From the NCBI GenBank assembly GCA_023435725.1, contig JAEYRD010000112.1:1-64000 (forward strand): 64,000 nt of DNA, in the 5' to 3' direction. Within the stretch, counting starts at the first letter, position 1, and the number at the start of each line of letters is the position of its first letter. The translations under genes and the position numbers were made by a program. A model generated the notes under the pieces. The model saw only the letters and a list, made by a program, of their open reading frames with translations. It did no database searches and was not told where the DNA came from. The DNA is from Pseudomonadota bacterium. GTDB lineage: Bacteria > Pseudomonadota > Alphaproteobacteria > Rhizobiales > Xanthobacteraceae. Below, piece by piece: positions 29,806 to 38,877 of the stretch.

Positions 29806-31563
29806 GTGTCGGTCGCTCAACGCAGACGTATCTCGACGCTGGTCATGAACCGCTTCGCGCGGAACATGCTGTCGCGCGCGAGCGGCGGTCCCGTTGCGCT
29901 GTCGCGGGTCTGGCCCGGCCGCACCGACCGGCTGATCATCGCGCCACATGATCTGCGCACGGCGGATGCGACCCGTGCCGCCGAGATCTATGCCGGCCGC
30001 TTCGTCTTCGCCGGCAAGATCGTCAATTGCCATGGCCGCTCGATCTTCGATCTCGAGCCGCCGTCGGAGGATTGGGAGGTCGCGTTGCTCGGCTTCGGCT
30101 GGCTGCGCCACTTGCGCGCCGCCGACACCGCACTGACGCGGGCCAATGCGCGCGCGCTGGTCGAGGATTGGATCTCCAACCCCGCCAACAAGCGCCGGCC
30201 CGTCGCGCGCCGTGCCGACGTGCTGGCGCGCCGCGTGATCTCGCTGCTGTCGCAGGCGCCGCTGGTGCTCAACGACACCGACAACAAGTTCTATCGCCGC
30301 TATCTGCGCGCGCTGGCGCGCGAGATCCGCTTCCTGCGCTATGCCATGCTCGACATTCCCGACGGGGTGCCGAAGCTGCAGGTGCTGATCGCGCTGTGCT
30401 ACGCCGCACTGTGCCTCGCCAACCAGGCGAGTCACATCCGCAGCGCGTCGAAAAAGCTCTCGGAGGAATTGCAGCGGCAGATCCTGCCCGACGGCGGACA
30501 CATCTCCCGCAACCCGGGCGCGCTGATCGAGCTCCTGATCGACCTGCTGCCGCTGCGACAGACCTTTGCCGCGCGCAACATCGCGCCGCCGCCGGCGCTG
30601 CTCAACGCGATCGACCGCATGATGCCGATGCTGCGCTTCTTCCGTCATGGCGACGGCAATTTCGCGCTGTTCAACGGCATGAGCGCGACGCCTTCGGACC
30701 AGCTCGCCACGTTACTCGCCTATGACGACACCCACGGCGTGCCGATGGCGAACATGCCGCATACCGGCTTCCAGCGCCTTGATGCCGGCCAGACCACGCT
30801 GATCATCGACACCGGCCCGCCGCCGCCGGCCGGCGTCAGCCACGACGCTCATGCCGGTTGCCTGTCGTTCGAACTGTCCTCCGGCATCAGCCGCATCGTC
30901 ACCAATTGCGGCATGCCGACTACTGGCCGCGACAACTGGCGACCGTTCGCGCGCAGCACGGCGGCGCATTCGACGCTGACCTATCACGATACGTCGTCAT
31001 GCCAGTTCGTTGAGATGTCGGCGATGAAGCGGCTCCTGCACGGCTCACCTGTCAGCAGCGGCCCCGTCGAAGTCGAGAGCTATCGCGAGGTCGTGCAGAA
31101 CGGGACGCTGCTCACGACCTCGCATGACGGCTATCTCGCCAAGTTCGGCGCGATCCATCGCCGCGTGCTGATGATTGCCAATGACGGCGCGCGCATCGAC
31201 GGCGAGGACACGCTGTCGCCGCCGCAGGGCGGACGTTTCAGGGGCGCTGACGCCGATTTCGCGCTGCGCTTCCATCTGCATCCGGCGGTCAAGGCGAGCC
31301 GGCTGTCGGACGCCCACGGCGTCATGCTGGTGCTGCCGAACCGCGACGTCTGGACCTTCGAGACGCTCGACGACAAGGTCGACCTCGAGGACAGCGTGTT
31401 CCTGGCCGGCAATGACGGCCCCCGCCGCACCGCCCAGATCGTGATCCGCCAGGACGCCCGCCAAGCACCCTCGATCCGCTGGAGTTTTGTCCGCTCCACC
31501 GCCTCGCCGGCGGTCACCAATGCCCGCCGCAACGCGCGGCGCGAGCCGGAACTCCCGCTGTGA
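29806..31563 (+). CDS. Heparinase II/III family protein
   Basis: The 585-residue protein has the (alpha/alpha) toroid of heparinase II/III-type lyases, from about residue 60 to 330, and a C-terminal beta-sandwich after about residue 360 starting near LDAGQTTLIIDTGPPP and including STLTYHDTSSCQ. Such enzymes cleave acidic polysaccharides by beta-elimination; some bradyrhizobial members may be inactive. No signal peptide is evident, which is unusual for a lyase. The GTG start follows AAGGCAAGGC; an ATG 13 codons later is an alternative. It precedes purH on the same strand with 165 bases between. Confidence 0.8.
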   Translation: MSVAQRRRISTLVMNRFARNMLSRASGGPVALSRVWPGRTDRLIIAPHDLRTADATRAAEIYAGRFVFAGKIVNCHGRSIFDLEPPSEDWEVALLGFGWLRHLRAADTALTRANARALVEDWISNPANKRRPVARRADVLARRVISLLSQAPLVLNDTDNKFYRRYLRALAREIRFLRYAMLDIPDGVPKLQVLIALCYAALCLANQASHIRSASKKLSEELQRQILPDGGHISRNPGALIELLIDLLPLRQTFAARNIAPPPALLNAIDRMMPMLRFFRHGDGNFALFNGMSATPSDQLATLLAYDDTHGVPMANMPHTGFQRLDAGQTTLIIDTGPPPPAGVSHDAHAGCLSFELSSGISRIVTNCGMPTTGRDNWRPFARSTAAHSTLTYHDTSSCQFVEMSAMKRLLHGSPVSSGPVEVESYREVVQNGTLLTTSHDGYLAKFGAIHRRVLMIANDGARIDGEDTLSPPQGGRFRGADADFALRFHLHPAVKASRLSDAHGVMLVLPNRDVWTFETLDDKVDLEDSVFLAGNDGPRRTAQIVIRQDARQAPSIRWSFVRSTASPAVTNARRNARREPELPL

Positions 31564-31620
31564 GCGCGCGCGATCTCGCCCACCTGGTCGTTGTGAACGA
31601 CAGCGAAAGCTGCTAACCAA

Positions 31621-31697
31621 CGCGCGCCCGCGCAACTGGCGACCTTGGATGGAGCACCATCGGGAAGCGCGGGACATAGCTGCCGCGCGCCTGGGCA
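31621..31697 (+). ncRNA. ZTP (pfl) riboswitch upstream of purH
   Basis: The RNA has every signature I know for the ZTP riboswitch. P1 pairs CCCGCG (31627-31632) with CGCGGG (31668-31673). Between them lie the conserved ACTGGCG (31635-31641), a small hairpin GATGG-AGCA-CCATC (31648-31661) and GGGAAGCG (consensus GGGGAGCG). The 3' domain carries GCGCCTGGGCA (31687-31697), against consensus CCGCCUGGGCA, with TGCC pairing to GGCA. ZTP or ZMP accumulates when 10-formyl-THF is short, and purH uses ZMP (AICAR) as its substrate. No intrinsic terminator is visible, so translational control is more likely. Confidence 0.87.
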
Positions 31698-31728
31698 TAG
31701 GTACTCCCTTCAACAGAGGATCTTGCTC

Positions 31729-33321
31729 ATGACTGACCATCCCCGCCGCGTCACCCGCGCGCTGATTTCCGTTTCCGACAAGACCGGCCTGATCGAATTC
31801 GCAAAGGCGCTTGCCGCCCATGGCGTCGAACTGGTCTCGACCGGCGGCACTGCCAAGGCGATCGCCGCCGCGGGCCTCAAGGTTAAGGATGTCTCCGAGC
31901 TGACCGGCTTCCCCGAGATGATGGACGGCCGCGTCAAGACACTGCATCCGAAGGTGCATGGTGGCCTGCTCGCGATCCGAGACAACAAGGAACACGCGGA
32001 AGCGATGAAGACGCATGGCATCGCGCCGATCGATCTCCTCGTCGTCAATCTCTATCCTTTCGAGGCGACCGTCGAGAAAGGCGCGGGCTTCGAGGACTGC
32101 ATCGAGAACATCGATATCGGCGGCCCCGCGATGATCCGCGCCGCCGCGAAGAACCATGACGACGTCGCCGTCGTGGTTGAAGCGGAGGACTACAAGGCCG
32201 TGCTCGACGAGCTCGCCGCCAAAAATGGCGCGACGACGCTGAAGCTGCGCCGGCGGCTTGCCGCAAAGGCCTATGCGCGTACCGCCGCCTATGATGCCGC
32301 CATCTCGAACTGGTTCAACCGCCAGCTCGAGATCGACGCGCCCGACTTCCGCGCCTTCGGCGGCAGGCTGATCCAGTCGCTGCGCTATGGCGAGAACCCG
32401 CACCAGACCGCGGCGTTCTATGCCACGCCGGACAAGCGCCCGGGCGTCTCCACCGCACGGCAGCTGCAGGGCAAGGAGCTCTCCTACAACAACATCAACG
32501 ACACCGACGCGGCCTATGAGTGCATCGGCGAATTCGACGCCAAGCGCACCGCGGCCTGCGTCATCGTCAAGCACGCCAATCCTTGCGGCGTCGCCGAGGG
32601 CTCCGACCTCGTCAGCGCCTATCGCAAGGCGCTCGCCTGCGATTCCACCTCGGCTTTCGGCGGCATCATCGCGATGAACCGTGCGCTCGATGCGGACACC
32701 GCACGCGAGATCACCAAGATCTTCACCGAGGTGATCATCGCACCCGACGCCAGCGAGGAAGCGATCGCCATCATCGGCGCCCGCAAGAACCTTCGGCTGC
32801 TGCTCGCGGGCAGCCTGCCCGATCCGCGCGCACCGGGCCTGACTGCCAAGACGGTCGCCGGTGGCCTGCTTGTGCAGAGCCGCGACAACGCCGTGGTCGA
32901 CGACATGACCTTCAAGGTCGTCACCAAGCGCGCGCCGACCGATGCCGAAATGCGCGACCTGAAATTCGCCTTCCGCGTCGCCAAGCACGTCAAGTCCAAC
33001 ACAATCATCTACGCCAAGGATCTCGCCACCGTCGGCATCGGTGCGGGTCAGATGAGCCGCGTGGACTCAGCGCGGATCGCGGCGCGCAAGGCGCAGGATG
33101 CAGCCAACGAGCTGAAGCTCGCCGAGCCGCTCACCAAGGGCTCGGTCGTCGCATCGGATGCGTTCTTTCCCTTCGCCGACGGCATGCTCGCCTGCATCGA
33201 AGCCGGCGCCACCGCCGTGGTGCAGCCCGGCGGCTCCATGCGCGACGATGAAGTGATCAAGGCCGCCGACGAGCACGGCATCGCCATGGTGTTCACGGGC
33301 ACGCGTCACTTCAGGCACTGA
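31729..33321 (+). CDS. purH: AICAR transformylase / IMP cyclohydrolase
   Basis: PurH does the last two steps of IMP synthesis: formylation of AICAR from 10-formyl-THF, then ring closure. The 530-residue protein has the N-terminal MGS-fold cyclohydrolase (LVSTGGTAKAI, DGRVKTLHPKVHGGLL) and the C-terminal transformylase (IVKHANPCGVAEG with the catalytic Lys-His, SAFGGIIAMNR, FPFADGM). The ATG is preceded by AGAGGA eight bases away. A ZTP riboswitch sits 31 bases before the start. The length is typical. Confidence 0.97.
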   Translation: MTDHPRRVTRALISVSDKTGLIEFAKALAAHGVELVSTGGTAKAIAAAGLKVKDVSELTGFPEMMDGRVKTLHPKVHGGLLAIRDNKEHAEAMKTHGIAPIDLLVVNLYPFEATVEKGAGFEDCIENIDIGGPAMIRAAAKNHDDVAVVVEAEDYKAVLDELAAKNGATTLKLRRRLAAKAYARTAAYDAAISNWFNRQLEIDAPDFRAFGGRLIQSLRYGENPHQTAAFYATPDKRPGVSTARQLQGKELSYNNINDTDAAYECIGEFDAKRTAACVIVKHANPCGVAEGSDLVSAYRKALACDSTSAFGGIIAMNRALDADTAREITKIFTEVIIAPDASEEAIAIIGARKNLRLLLAGSLPDPRAPGLTAKTVAGGLLVQSRDNAVVDDMTFKVVTKRAPTDAEMRDLKFAFRVAKHVKSNTIIYAKDLATVGIGAGQMSRVDSARIAARKAQDAANELKLAEPLTKGSVVASDAFFPFADGMLACIEAGATAVVQPGGSMRDDEVIKAADEHGIAMVFTGTRHFRH

Positions 33322-33331
33322 TTTCGCTGTC

Positions 33332-33363
33332 ATTCCGGGGCGCGCATAGCGATGCCCCGGAAT
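33332..33363. repeat. Palindrome between purH and convergent MFS gene
   Basis: A perfect ten-base inverted repeat, attccggggc ... gccccggaat, encloses 12 bases. It lies 11 bases after the purH stop and 14 before the stop of the convergent transporter gene. It belongs to the dispersed cattccgggg element class, and a bidirectional terminator role is plausible despite the missing T-run. Confidence 0.7.
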
Positions 33364-33376
33364 CACGGTGGGGACG

Positions 33377-34759
33377 CTAATCCCGCACCCGCATCAACAG
33401 CCCCAGACCCGCGACGAAAAACACCACCAGCACGGCCATGCCGGCCTTCTGGCTCGCCGTGACCGCCGTGATCATGCCGATCAGGAGCGGGCCGATAAAA
33501 GACGTCACTTTCCCCGTCAGCGCGAACAGCCCGAAATACTGCGCGATGCGGTCCTTCGGTGCGAGACGGATCAGAAGCGTGCGCGAAGCGGCCTGGAGCG
33601 GACCGCCGGCGGCGCCGATAAGACAGCCCAGTACGAGATAGGCGCGCTCCGCGGCGGCTCCGAACAGCGGGCCACCCGGCCCGGGCGGCGCGACCTTGAT
33701 GAAGAAGATCGAATCCTTGTCGACCAGCAGGATCGCGGCGAGCGCCAGCAGCAGGATCAGCATGCTGCCGGCAATGACGCGCTTCGGTCCCAGGAAATCG
33801 TCGAGCTTGCCGCCGAGCCATGCGCCGAAGGTACCTGCGATCGCCAGGATGATTCCGAACATGCCGATCTGGATCGTGTGCCAGCCGAAGGTGCCCGCGG
33901 CATAGATGCCGCCGAAGGCAAACAGCGAGACCAGGCCATCGGTATAGATCATGTTGGCAAGCAGAAACGCCGCGAGCGATTTGCGCTTCGGCAAATCCTT
34001 GAGCGACTGCCTCAGCCCGTACAGACCTTCGCGCAGCGCCTGGCGCACCGGACGCCGCGCCGGATAGTCCGGCGTGAACAGAAACATCGGCGTCACGAAG
34101 ATGATGAACCACAGCCCGGTCAAGGGCCCTGCGGCCCGATCGCCCTGGTGAGTCGCGGGATCGAGCCCGAACAGCGGCTTGAACCCGAGCAGCGTGCGGC
34201 CGGTCTCCGGATTGGCGGCGAAGAAGCCGAGCACGATGATCAGGCTGACGATGCCGCCGATGTAGCCGGTGGCCCAGCCGGTGCCGGAGAGACGGCCGAT
34301 CCGCTCCGGCGGCACCAGCGTCGGCATCATCGCGTTGTTGAAGACCGTGGCGAATTCCGCGCCGACGCTGGCGAGCGCGACCGCGATGAGCAGCGGCGGA
34401 ATGATGGCAGGATTGCCGGGCTTGCCGATCCACAGCGCGCAGGACGCAACCACCAGCAGCGCGCCGAAGCCGGCGATCCACGGCTTTCTGCGGCCCGCAG
34501 CATCCGCGATGGCGCCGAGCACCGGCGACATCAGCGCGATCGCAAGGCCCGCCGCCGCCATCGCGAAGCCCCACAGCGATTGGCCGGTGGCGGGATCTGG
34601 CGCGATGCTGGTGGCGAAATAGGGCGCGAATACGAAGGTCGTGATTAGCGTGAAATAGGGCTGCGCGGCCCAGTCGAAGAAGATCCAGCTGACGACGGCG
34701 GAGCGCGGCGGATAGGTCCGCAGCGCGCCCACGCGCGCATCCGAGGCGATCGTCGTCAT
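33377..34759 (-). CDS. MFS transporter, UMF1 (Atg22-like) family
   Basis: The 460-residue membrane protein has about 12 helices. The N-terminus SWIFFDWAAQPYFTLITTFVF and the loop GAIADAAGRRKPWI place it in the UMF1 family, related to yeast Atg22 vacuolar amino-acid effluxers. A C-terminal half with KDRIAQYFGLFALTGKVTSF is typical. Substrate unknown; efflux of amino acids or peptides is a family-based guess. The divergent neighbour is gamma-glutamyltransferase. Confidence 0.9.
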   Translation of the reverse strand: MTTIASDARVGALRTYPPRSAVVSWIFFDWAAQPYFTLITTFVFAPYFATSIAPDPATGQSLWGFAMAAAGLAIALMSPVLGAIADAAGRRKPWIAGFGALLVVASCALWIGKPGNPAIIPPLLIAVALASVGAEFATVFNNAMMPTLVPPERIGRLSGTGWATGYIGGIVSLIIVLGFFAANPETGRTLLGFKPLFGLDPATHQGDRAAGPLTGLWFIIFVTPMFLFTPDYPARRPVRQALREGLYGLRQSLKDLPKRKSLAAFLLANMIYTDGLVSLFAFGGIYAAGTFGWHTIQIGMFGIILAIAGTFGAWLGGKLDDFLGPKRVIAGSMLILLLALAAILLVDKDSIFFIKVAPPGPGGPLFGAAAERAYLVLGCLIGAAGGPLQAASRTLLIRLAPKDRIAQYFGLFALTGKVTSFIGPLLIGMITAVTASQKAGMAVLVVFFVAGLGLLMRVRD

Positions 34760-34860
34760 CGTCCAGTCCCCATCACGAACAGTTTAGGCCCTCTTAGCGC
34801 AAACCGTATAGCATTGCAGCGACGCGTGTGCATTTGGCGCGGGGGCGCGGCGGAAGTTTG

Positions 34861-36612
34861 ATGATGTCGGCATATTCGACGCGACGGACATTTTTTGCGA
34901 TTATCGCCACTTTGGCGTTTGGTCTTGCGCCTGCAACCGCACAGGATGCGCGGCGGACCTACGTCCCACCGACGCTCGACAGGATGCACGCCGTCGCCGC
35001 CGAACACGGCATGGTGGTGGCGCAGGAGAAGATTTCTGCGCAAGTCGGCGCCGATATCTTGCGGCGCGGCGGCAACGCGGTCGATGCCGCGGTTGCCACC
35101 GGCTTTGCGATGGCGGTGACCTATCCCCGTGCCGGCAATATCGGCGGTGGCGGCTTCATGGTGATCCACTCCGCCGAGCGTAACGAAGACGTCACGATCG
35201 ATTACCGCGAGACCGCACCGGCGGCGACCACGGCGCAAACTTTCCTCAGCCCCGACGGCAAGCCAGATCCGGCGAAGTCGCGCGATTCGGCGCTCGGCAT
35301 CGGTGTGCCCGGCACCGTGGCGGGTCTCGCGCTGGCGCTGGAGAAATACGGCTCGGGCCAGTTCACGCTGCCACAATTGCTCGAACCCGCGATCGCGCTT
35401 GCCCGCGACGGCTTTGTTGTCAGCGACGACATCGCCGACACCCTGCCAAGCTGGCACCGTCGCCTCGCACGCTGGCCTTCCTCGGCCAGGATCTTCTCGC
35501 GGCCTGATGGCACGCCGCTCGGCGAAGGCGACAGGCTGATACAGAGCGATCTTGCCGAAACGCTGTCCGCTGTCGCGGCGCAAGGTCCGCGCGGCTTCTA
35601 CGAAGGCGCAGTTGCAGACAAGCTCGCCAAGGCCGTCTCCGATGCCGGCGGCATCATGACGCCGGCTGACCTGAAATCCTATCAGGCGGTGATCCGTGCG
35701 CCGGTGCGCGGCACCTATCGCGGCTACGACATCGTCTCGATGCCGCTGCCTTCCTCCGGGGGCGTGGTGCTGGTCGAGACGCTCAACATCCTCGAAGGCT
35801 TTCAGCTCAGCGATTTGAAGCAGGGCTCGCCGGCATCGCTGCATCTGCTGATCGAAGCCATGAAGCGTGCCTATGCCGATCGTGCGCGCTATCTCGGCGA
35901 TCCCGCCTTCGTCAACGCACCGATCGAAACGCTCACTGCGAAAGACTATGCGGCCAGGCTGCGCGCACGCATTTCTCCCGATCACGCCACGCCGTCGAAG
36001 GAGCTGGTGTCCGCCGCCCCCTCGCCGCGCGAAGGCAGCAACACCACGCATTTCTCCGTCGTCGATGCCCACGGCAACGCCGTCAGCAACACCTACACGC
36101 TGAATTTCAGCTACGGGGTCGGCCTCGTCGCCGAGGGCACCGGGGTGCTGCTCAACAATGAGCTCGACGACTTCACCGCGGCGGTTGGCGCCTCCAATGC
36201 CTATGGCCTCGTCGGCTTCGAGGCCAATCTGCCCGGCCCCGGCAAGCGGCCGCTGTCCTCGATGTCACCGACCATCGTGTTGAAGGACGGCAAGCCGGTG
36301 CTGGTGACGGGCTCGCCCGGCGGCAGCCGCATCATCTCGACCGTGCTCCAGGTCATCGTAAACGTCCTCGACTACAAGATGGATGTGGCCGCGGCCGTTG
36401 CCGCCCCGAGGCTGCATCATCAATGGCTGCCGGACGAAGTACGCATCGAGAGCGGCTTTCCCGGGGACGTGCTGTCTGAGCTGAAGGCGATGGACCACCT
36501 CATCGTCGAGCCGATGGGACAGACGTCGGCCAATTCGATTCTCGTGACGCCGAACGGGCCGCTCGGCGCGCCCGATCCGCGCACGCGCGGTGCCGAGGCA
36601 GCAGGGCAGTAG
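34861..36612 (+). CDS. ggt: Gamma-glutamyltransferase
   Basis: Ggt removes the gamma-glutamyl group of glutathione and related peptides in the periplasm. The 583-residue precursor has a signal peptide ending near PATAQ. The enzyme self-cleaves before the nucleophilic threonine, seen in GSNTTHFSVVDAHG; the partner motifs are GGGGFMVIHS in the large subunit and MSPTIVLKDGK and GSPGGSRII in the small one. The ATG follows GCGGAAGTTTG; two ATG codons lie side by side. Full length. It may process peptides whose products the adjacent transporters carry. Confidence 0.95.
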   Translation: MMSAYSTRRTFFAIIATLAFGLAPATAQDARRTYVPPTLDRMHAVAAEHGMVVAQEKISAQVGADILRRGGNAVDAAVATGFAMAVTYPRAGNIGGGGFMVIHSAERNEDVTIDYRETAPAATTAQTFLSPDGKPDPAKSRDSALGIGVPGTVAGLALALEKYGSGQFTLPQLLEPAIALARDGFVVSDDIADTLPSWHRRLARWPSSARIFSRPDGTPLGEGDRLIQSDLAETLSAVAAQGPRGFYEGAVADKLAKAVSDAGGIMTPADLKSYQAVIRAPVRGTYRGYDIVSMPLPSSGGVVLVETLNILEGFQLSDLKQGSPASLHLLIEAMKRAYADRARYLGDPAFVNAPIETLTAKDYAARLRARISPDHATPSKELVSAAPSPREGSNTTHFSVVDAHGNAVSNTYTLNFSYGVGLVAEGTGVLLNNELDDFTAAVGASNAYGLVGFEANLPGPGKRPLSSMSPTIVLKDGKPVLVTGSPGGSRIISTVLQVIVNVLDYKMDVAAAVAAPRLHHQWLPDEVRIESGFPGDVLSELKAMDHLIVEPMGQTSANSILVTPNGPLGAPDPRTRGAEAAGQ

Positions 36613-36709
36613 CCCGGCCTCGGCATGACACGACGGCCAGCGCCGGCTTGCGCTGGCTGCCACGCGTGCTACCACCGCGCAGTTTTTGGGAATTGCCGGG
36701 GAAACGCAC

Positions 36710-38005
36710 ATGAGCACAGCCGATCCGACCCAGCGCATCGAGCGCGCGGAGATCGAGGACACCAGCCTTCTTGCCTTCTATCGCGACATGAACGTCGCCG
36801 AACGGCGGACGTTCTGGGCCTGCGCGGCAGGCTGGGCGCTCGATGGCATGGACTTCATGATCTATCCGCTGGTGATCGGCACCATCATCGCGTTGTGGAA
36901 GGTCGATGCGGCCTCGGCGGGTCTCGCCGGCACGGTGACGCTGCTGGCCTCGGCGATCGGCGGCTGGCTGGGCGGATATCTCTCCGACCATATCGGCCGG
37001 GTCAGGACGCTTCAGATCACCATCATCTGGTTCTCGTTCTTCTCGCTGGTCTGCGCCGTCGTGCAGAATTTCGAACAGCTCCTGATCGCGCGCGCCGTCC
37101 TCGGCCTCGGCTTCGGCGGCGAATGGGCGGCAGGCGCCGTGCTGATGGGTGAGGCGATCCGGCCGCAATATCGCGGCCGCGCCGTCGGCTCGGTGCAATC
37201 GGGCTGGGCTGTCGGCTGGGGCCTTGCGGTGCTGTCGCAGGCGATTCTGTTTTCGCTGATGCCGGCGGAGACGGCATGGCGCTGGATGTTCGTGATCGGC
37301 GCGCTGCCGGCGCTGCTGGTGTTCTACATCCGCCGCTCTGTCACCGAGCCGGAGATTGCGGCCGAGGCCCGCGCCAAGCAGGCCGCGAGCGGCAATCGCC
37401 CGGCGCTGTGGGAGATCTTCTCGGGCCCGATCCTGAAAACCACGATCCTGGCGTCGCTGGCGGCGACAGGCTGCCAGGGCGGCTACTACGCCATCACCTT
37501 CTGGGTGCCACAATTCCTGACCAAGGAGCGGCACCTGTCGATCGTCGGATCGACCGGCTATCTCTCGACGCTGATCGTCGGCTCCTTCATCGGCTATCTC
37601 GTCGGTGCCTGGCTCGCCGACCGGATCGGACGGCGCAACCTGTTCCTGATCTTCTCGATCGGCGCCATGGCGGTGGTGCTGCTCTATACCCAGCTGCCGC
37701 TGACCAACGAGATCCTGTGGGTGCTCGGCTTCCCGCTCGGCTTCTTCGCCTCGGGCTATTTCTCCGGCATCGGCGCGTTCCTGACCGAGCTCTATCCGAC
37801 GCGCCTGCGCGGCTCCGGCCAGGGCTTTTGCTACAATTTCGGCCGCGGCATCGGCGCGCTGTTTCCGTTCCTCGTGGGCGCACTGTCGGCGACGACGTCA
37901 CTTGCGAATGCGATCGCGATCTTCGCGGTGGTGGCTTACGCAGTGTTCTTCATCGCGGCCTTCGCGCTACCGGAGACGCGCGGGCGCGTGCTGCATGCTG
38001 ACTGA
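36710..38005 (+). CDS. MFS transporter (aromatic acid:H+ or sialate-like, AAHS type)
   Basis: This 431-residue transporter has about 12 helices. GWALDGMDFMIYPLVIG near residue 38 resembles the DGxD segment of helix 1 in the AAHS group, and the loop GGYLSDHIGRVR and ADRIGRRNLFLIF are classical MFS motifs. LGLGFGGEWAAGAVLMGE is also typical of the group. The substrate is probably an organic or aromatic acid. The ATG at MSTADPTQR has GGGGAAACG upstream. It follows ggt on the same strand, 97 bases downstream. Confidence 0.88.
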   Translation: MSTADPTQRIERAEIEDTSLLAFYRDMNVAERRTFWACAAGWALDGMDFMIYPLVIGTIIALWKVDAASAGLAGTVTLLASAIGGWLGGYLSDHIGRVRTLQITIIWFSFFSLVCAVVQNFEQLLIARAVLGLGFGGEWAAGAVLMGEAIRPQYRGRAVGSVQSGWAVGWGLAVLSQAILFSLMPAETAWRWMFVIGALPALLVFYIRRSVTEPEIAAEARAKQAASGNRPALWEIFSGPILKTTILASLAATGCQGGYYAITFWVPQFLTKERHLSIVGSTGYLSTLIVGSFIGYLVGAWLADRIGRRNLFLIFSIGAMAVVLLYTQLPLTNEILWVLGFPLGFFASGYFSGIGAFLTELYPTRLRGSGQGFCYNFGRGIGALFPFLVGALSATTSLANAIAIFAVVAYAVFFIAAFALPETRGRVLHAD

Positions 38006-38014
38006 CAGGGTGGT

Positions 38015-38052
38015 GTCATTCCGGGGCGCTCGAAGGGCGACCCCGGATTGAC
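38015..38052. repeat. Palindrome between convergent transporter and GST genes
   Basis: gtcattccggggcgc and the following cgaccccggattgac form an imperfect hairpin with a CCGGGG/CCCCGG core. It fits the same dispersed element family as the sites near 33332 and 54449, and lies between the stops of two convergent genes. Confidence 0.55.
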
Positions 38053-38062
38053 GGCAGGGAAA

Positions 38063-38728
38063 CTATCGTCCCACCTGATACGGTCCGCCCTTTTCCAGCG
38101 CTTTGGCGTATGCCGGCCGCGCGTGGATGCGTTCGAGGAACGCCATCGCCTTGGGATGGCCCTGCTCAAGACCGCCGCGCGCCTGGGCTGCTTCGAGCGG
38201 AAAGCTCATCTGGATATCGGCGGCGGTGAATTCGCTGCCGGCGAACCATTCGCTCTTGCCGAGCTCGCCTTCCCAATAATCCATGTGCTGCTTGAGCTGC
38301 GGATTGACCAGCGCGGTGAGCGCCTGGTTCGAGACCTTGCGCACCAGCGGACGGAGCAGCGCAGGCGCACGCTTCGGCATCAGCGTGAACAGCAGCTTCA
38401 GGAGCAGCGGCTGCATCGCCGACCCCTCCGCATAGTGCAGCCAATAGGTGTAGCGCAGCCGCTCCGGCGTGTTCGGCGGCGGGATCAGCCGGCCGTTGCC
38501 ATAGGTTGTGATCAGATATTCGATGATCGCGCCTGATTCGGCGATGGTGTTGCCGTTGTCGGTGATGACAGGAGACTTGCCGAGCGGATGGATGGCGCGC
38601 AGCTCCTTCGGCGCGCGCATGTCCGGCTGGCGCTGATAGCGCACGATCTCGTAGGGCACGCCCAACTCCTCGAGCAGCCACAGCACACGCTGCGAGCGGG
38701 AATTGTTGAGGTGATGAACGGTCAACAT
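38063..38728 (-). CDS. Glutathione S-transferase family protein
   Basis: The 221-residue protein has an N-terminal thioredoxin-like GST domain with NNSRSQRVLWLLEELGVPYE (serine in the catalytic position) and the glutathione-binding IHPLGKSPVITDN with ESGAIIEYL, then an all-helical C-terminal domain. It probably conjugates glutathione to an electrophile or acts on a cellular disulfide in the cytoplasm. The start is ATG of MLTVHHLNN. The divergent DUF2239 gene shares its upstream region, including the operator at 38822-38852. Confidence 0.92.
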   Translation of the reverse strand: MLTVHHLNNSRSQRVLWLLEELGVPYEIVRYQRQPDMRAPKELRAIHPLGKSPVITDNGNTIAESGAIIEYLITTYGNGRLIPPPNTPERLRYTYWLHYAEGSAMQPLLLKLLFTLMPKRAPALLRPLVRKVSNQALTALVNPQLKQHMDYWEGELGKSEWFAGSEFTAADIQMSFPLEAAQARGGLEQGHPKAMAFLERIHARPAYAKALEKGGPYQVGR

Positions 38729-38821
38729 CGTGGAGGTCCCCCAAGCTGGGCGTCGTCGTCGCCCGCGCGTTCGTGCCAGCCTGGGAACGCAATGTCGAGC
38801 CGTCCGGACGGATATTTTCAC

Positions 38822-38859
38822 CCGGGTATATTGACGAGAGTAATTTACCCGGATATTAA
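38822..38859 (+). promoter_or_regulatory. Sigma-70-like promoter with overlapping inverted repeat
   Basis: On the plus strand TTGACG (38831-38836) and TATTAA (38854-38859) are 17 bases apart, a near-ideal housekeeping promoter. The perfect inverted repeat CCGGGTA (38822-38828) / TACCCGG (38846-38852) brackets the -35 box and fills the spacer, so a bound dimer would block polymerase. Transcription should start near 38866, leaving almost no leader before DUF2239. Confidence 0.7.
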
Positions 38860-38877
38860 ATCGCCCACGTGATCAAT

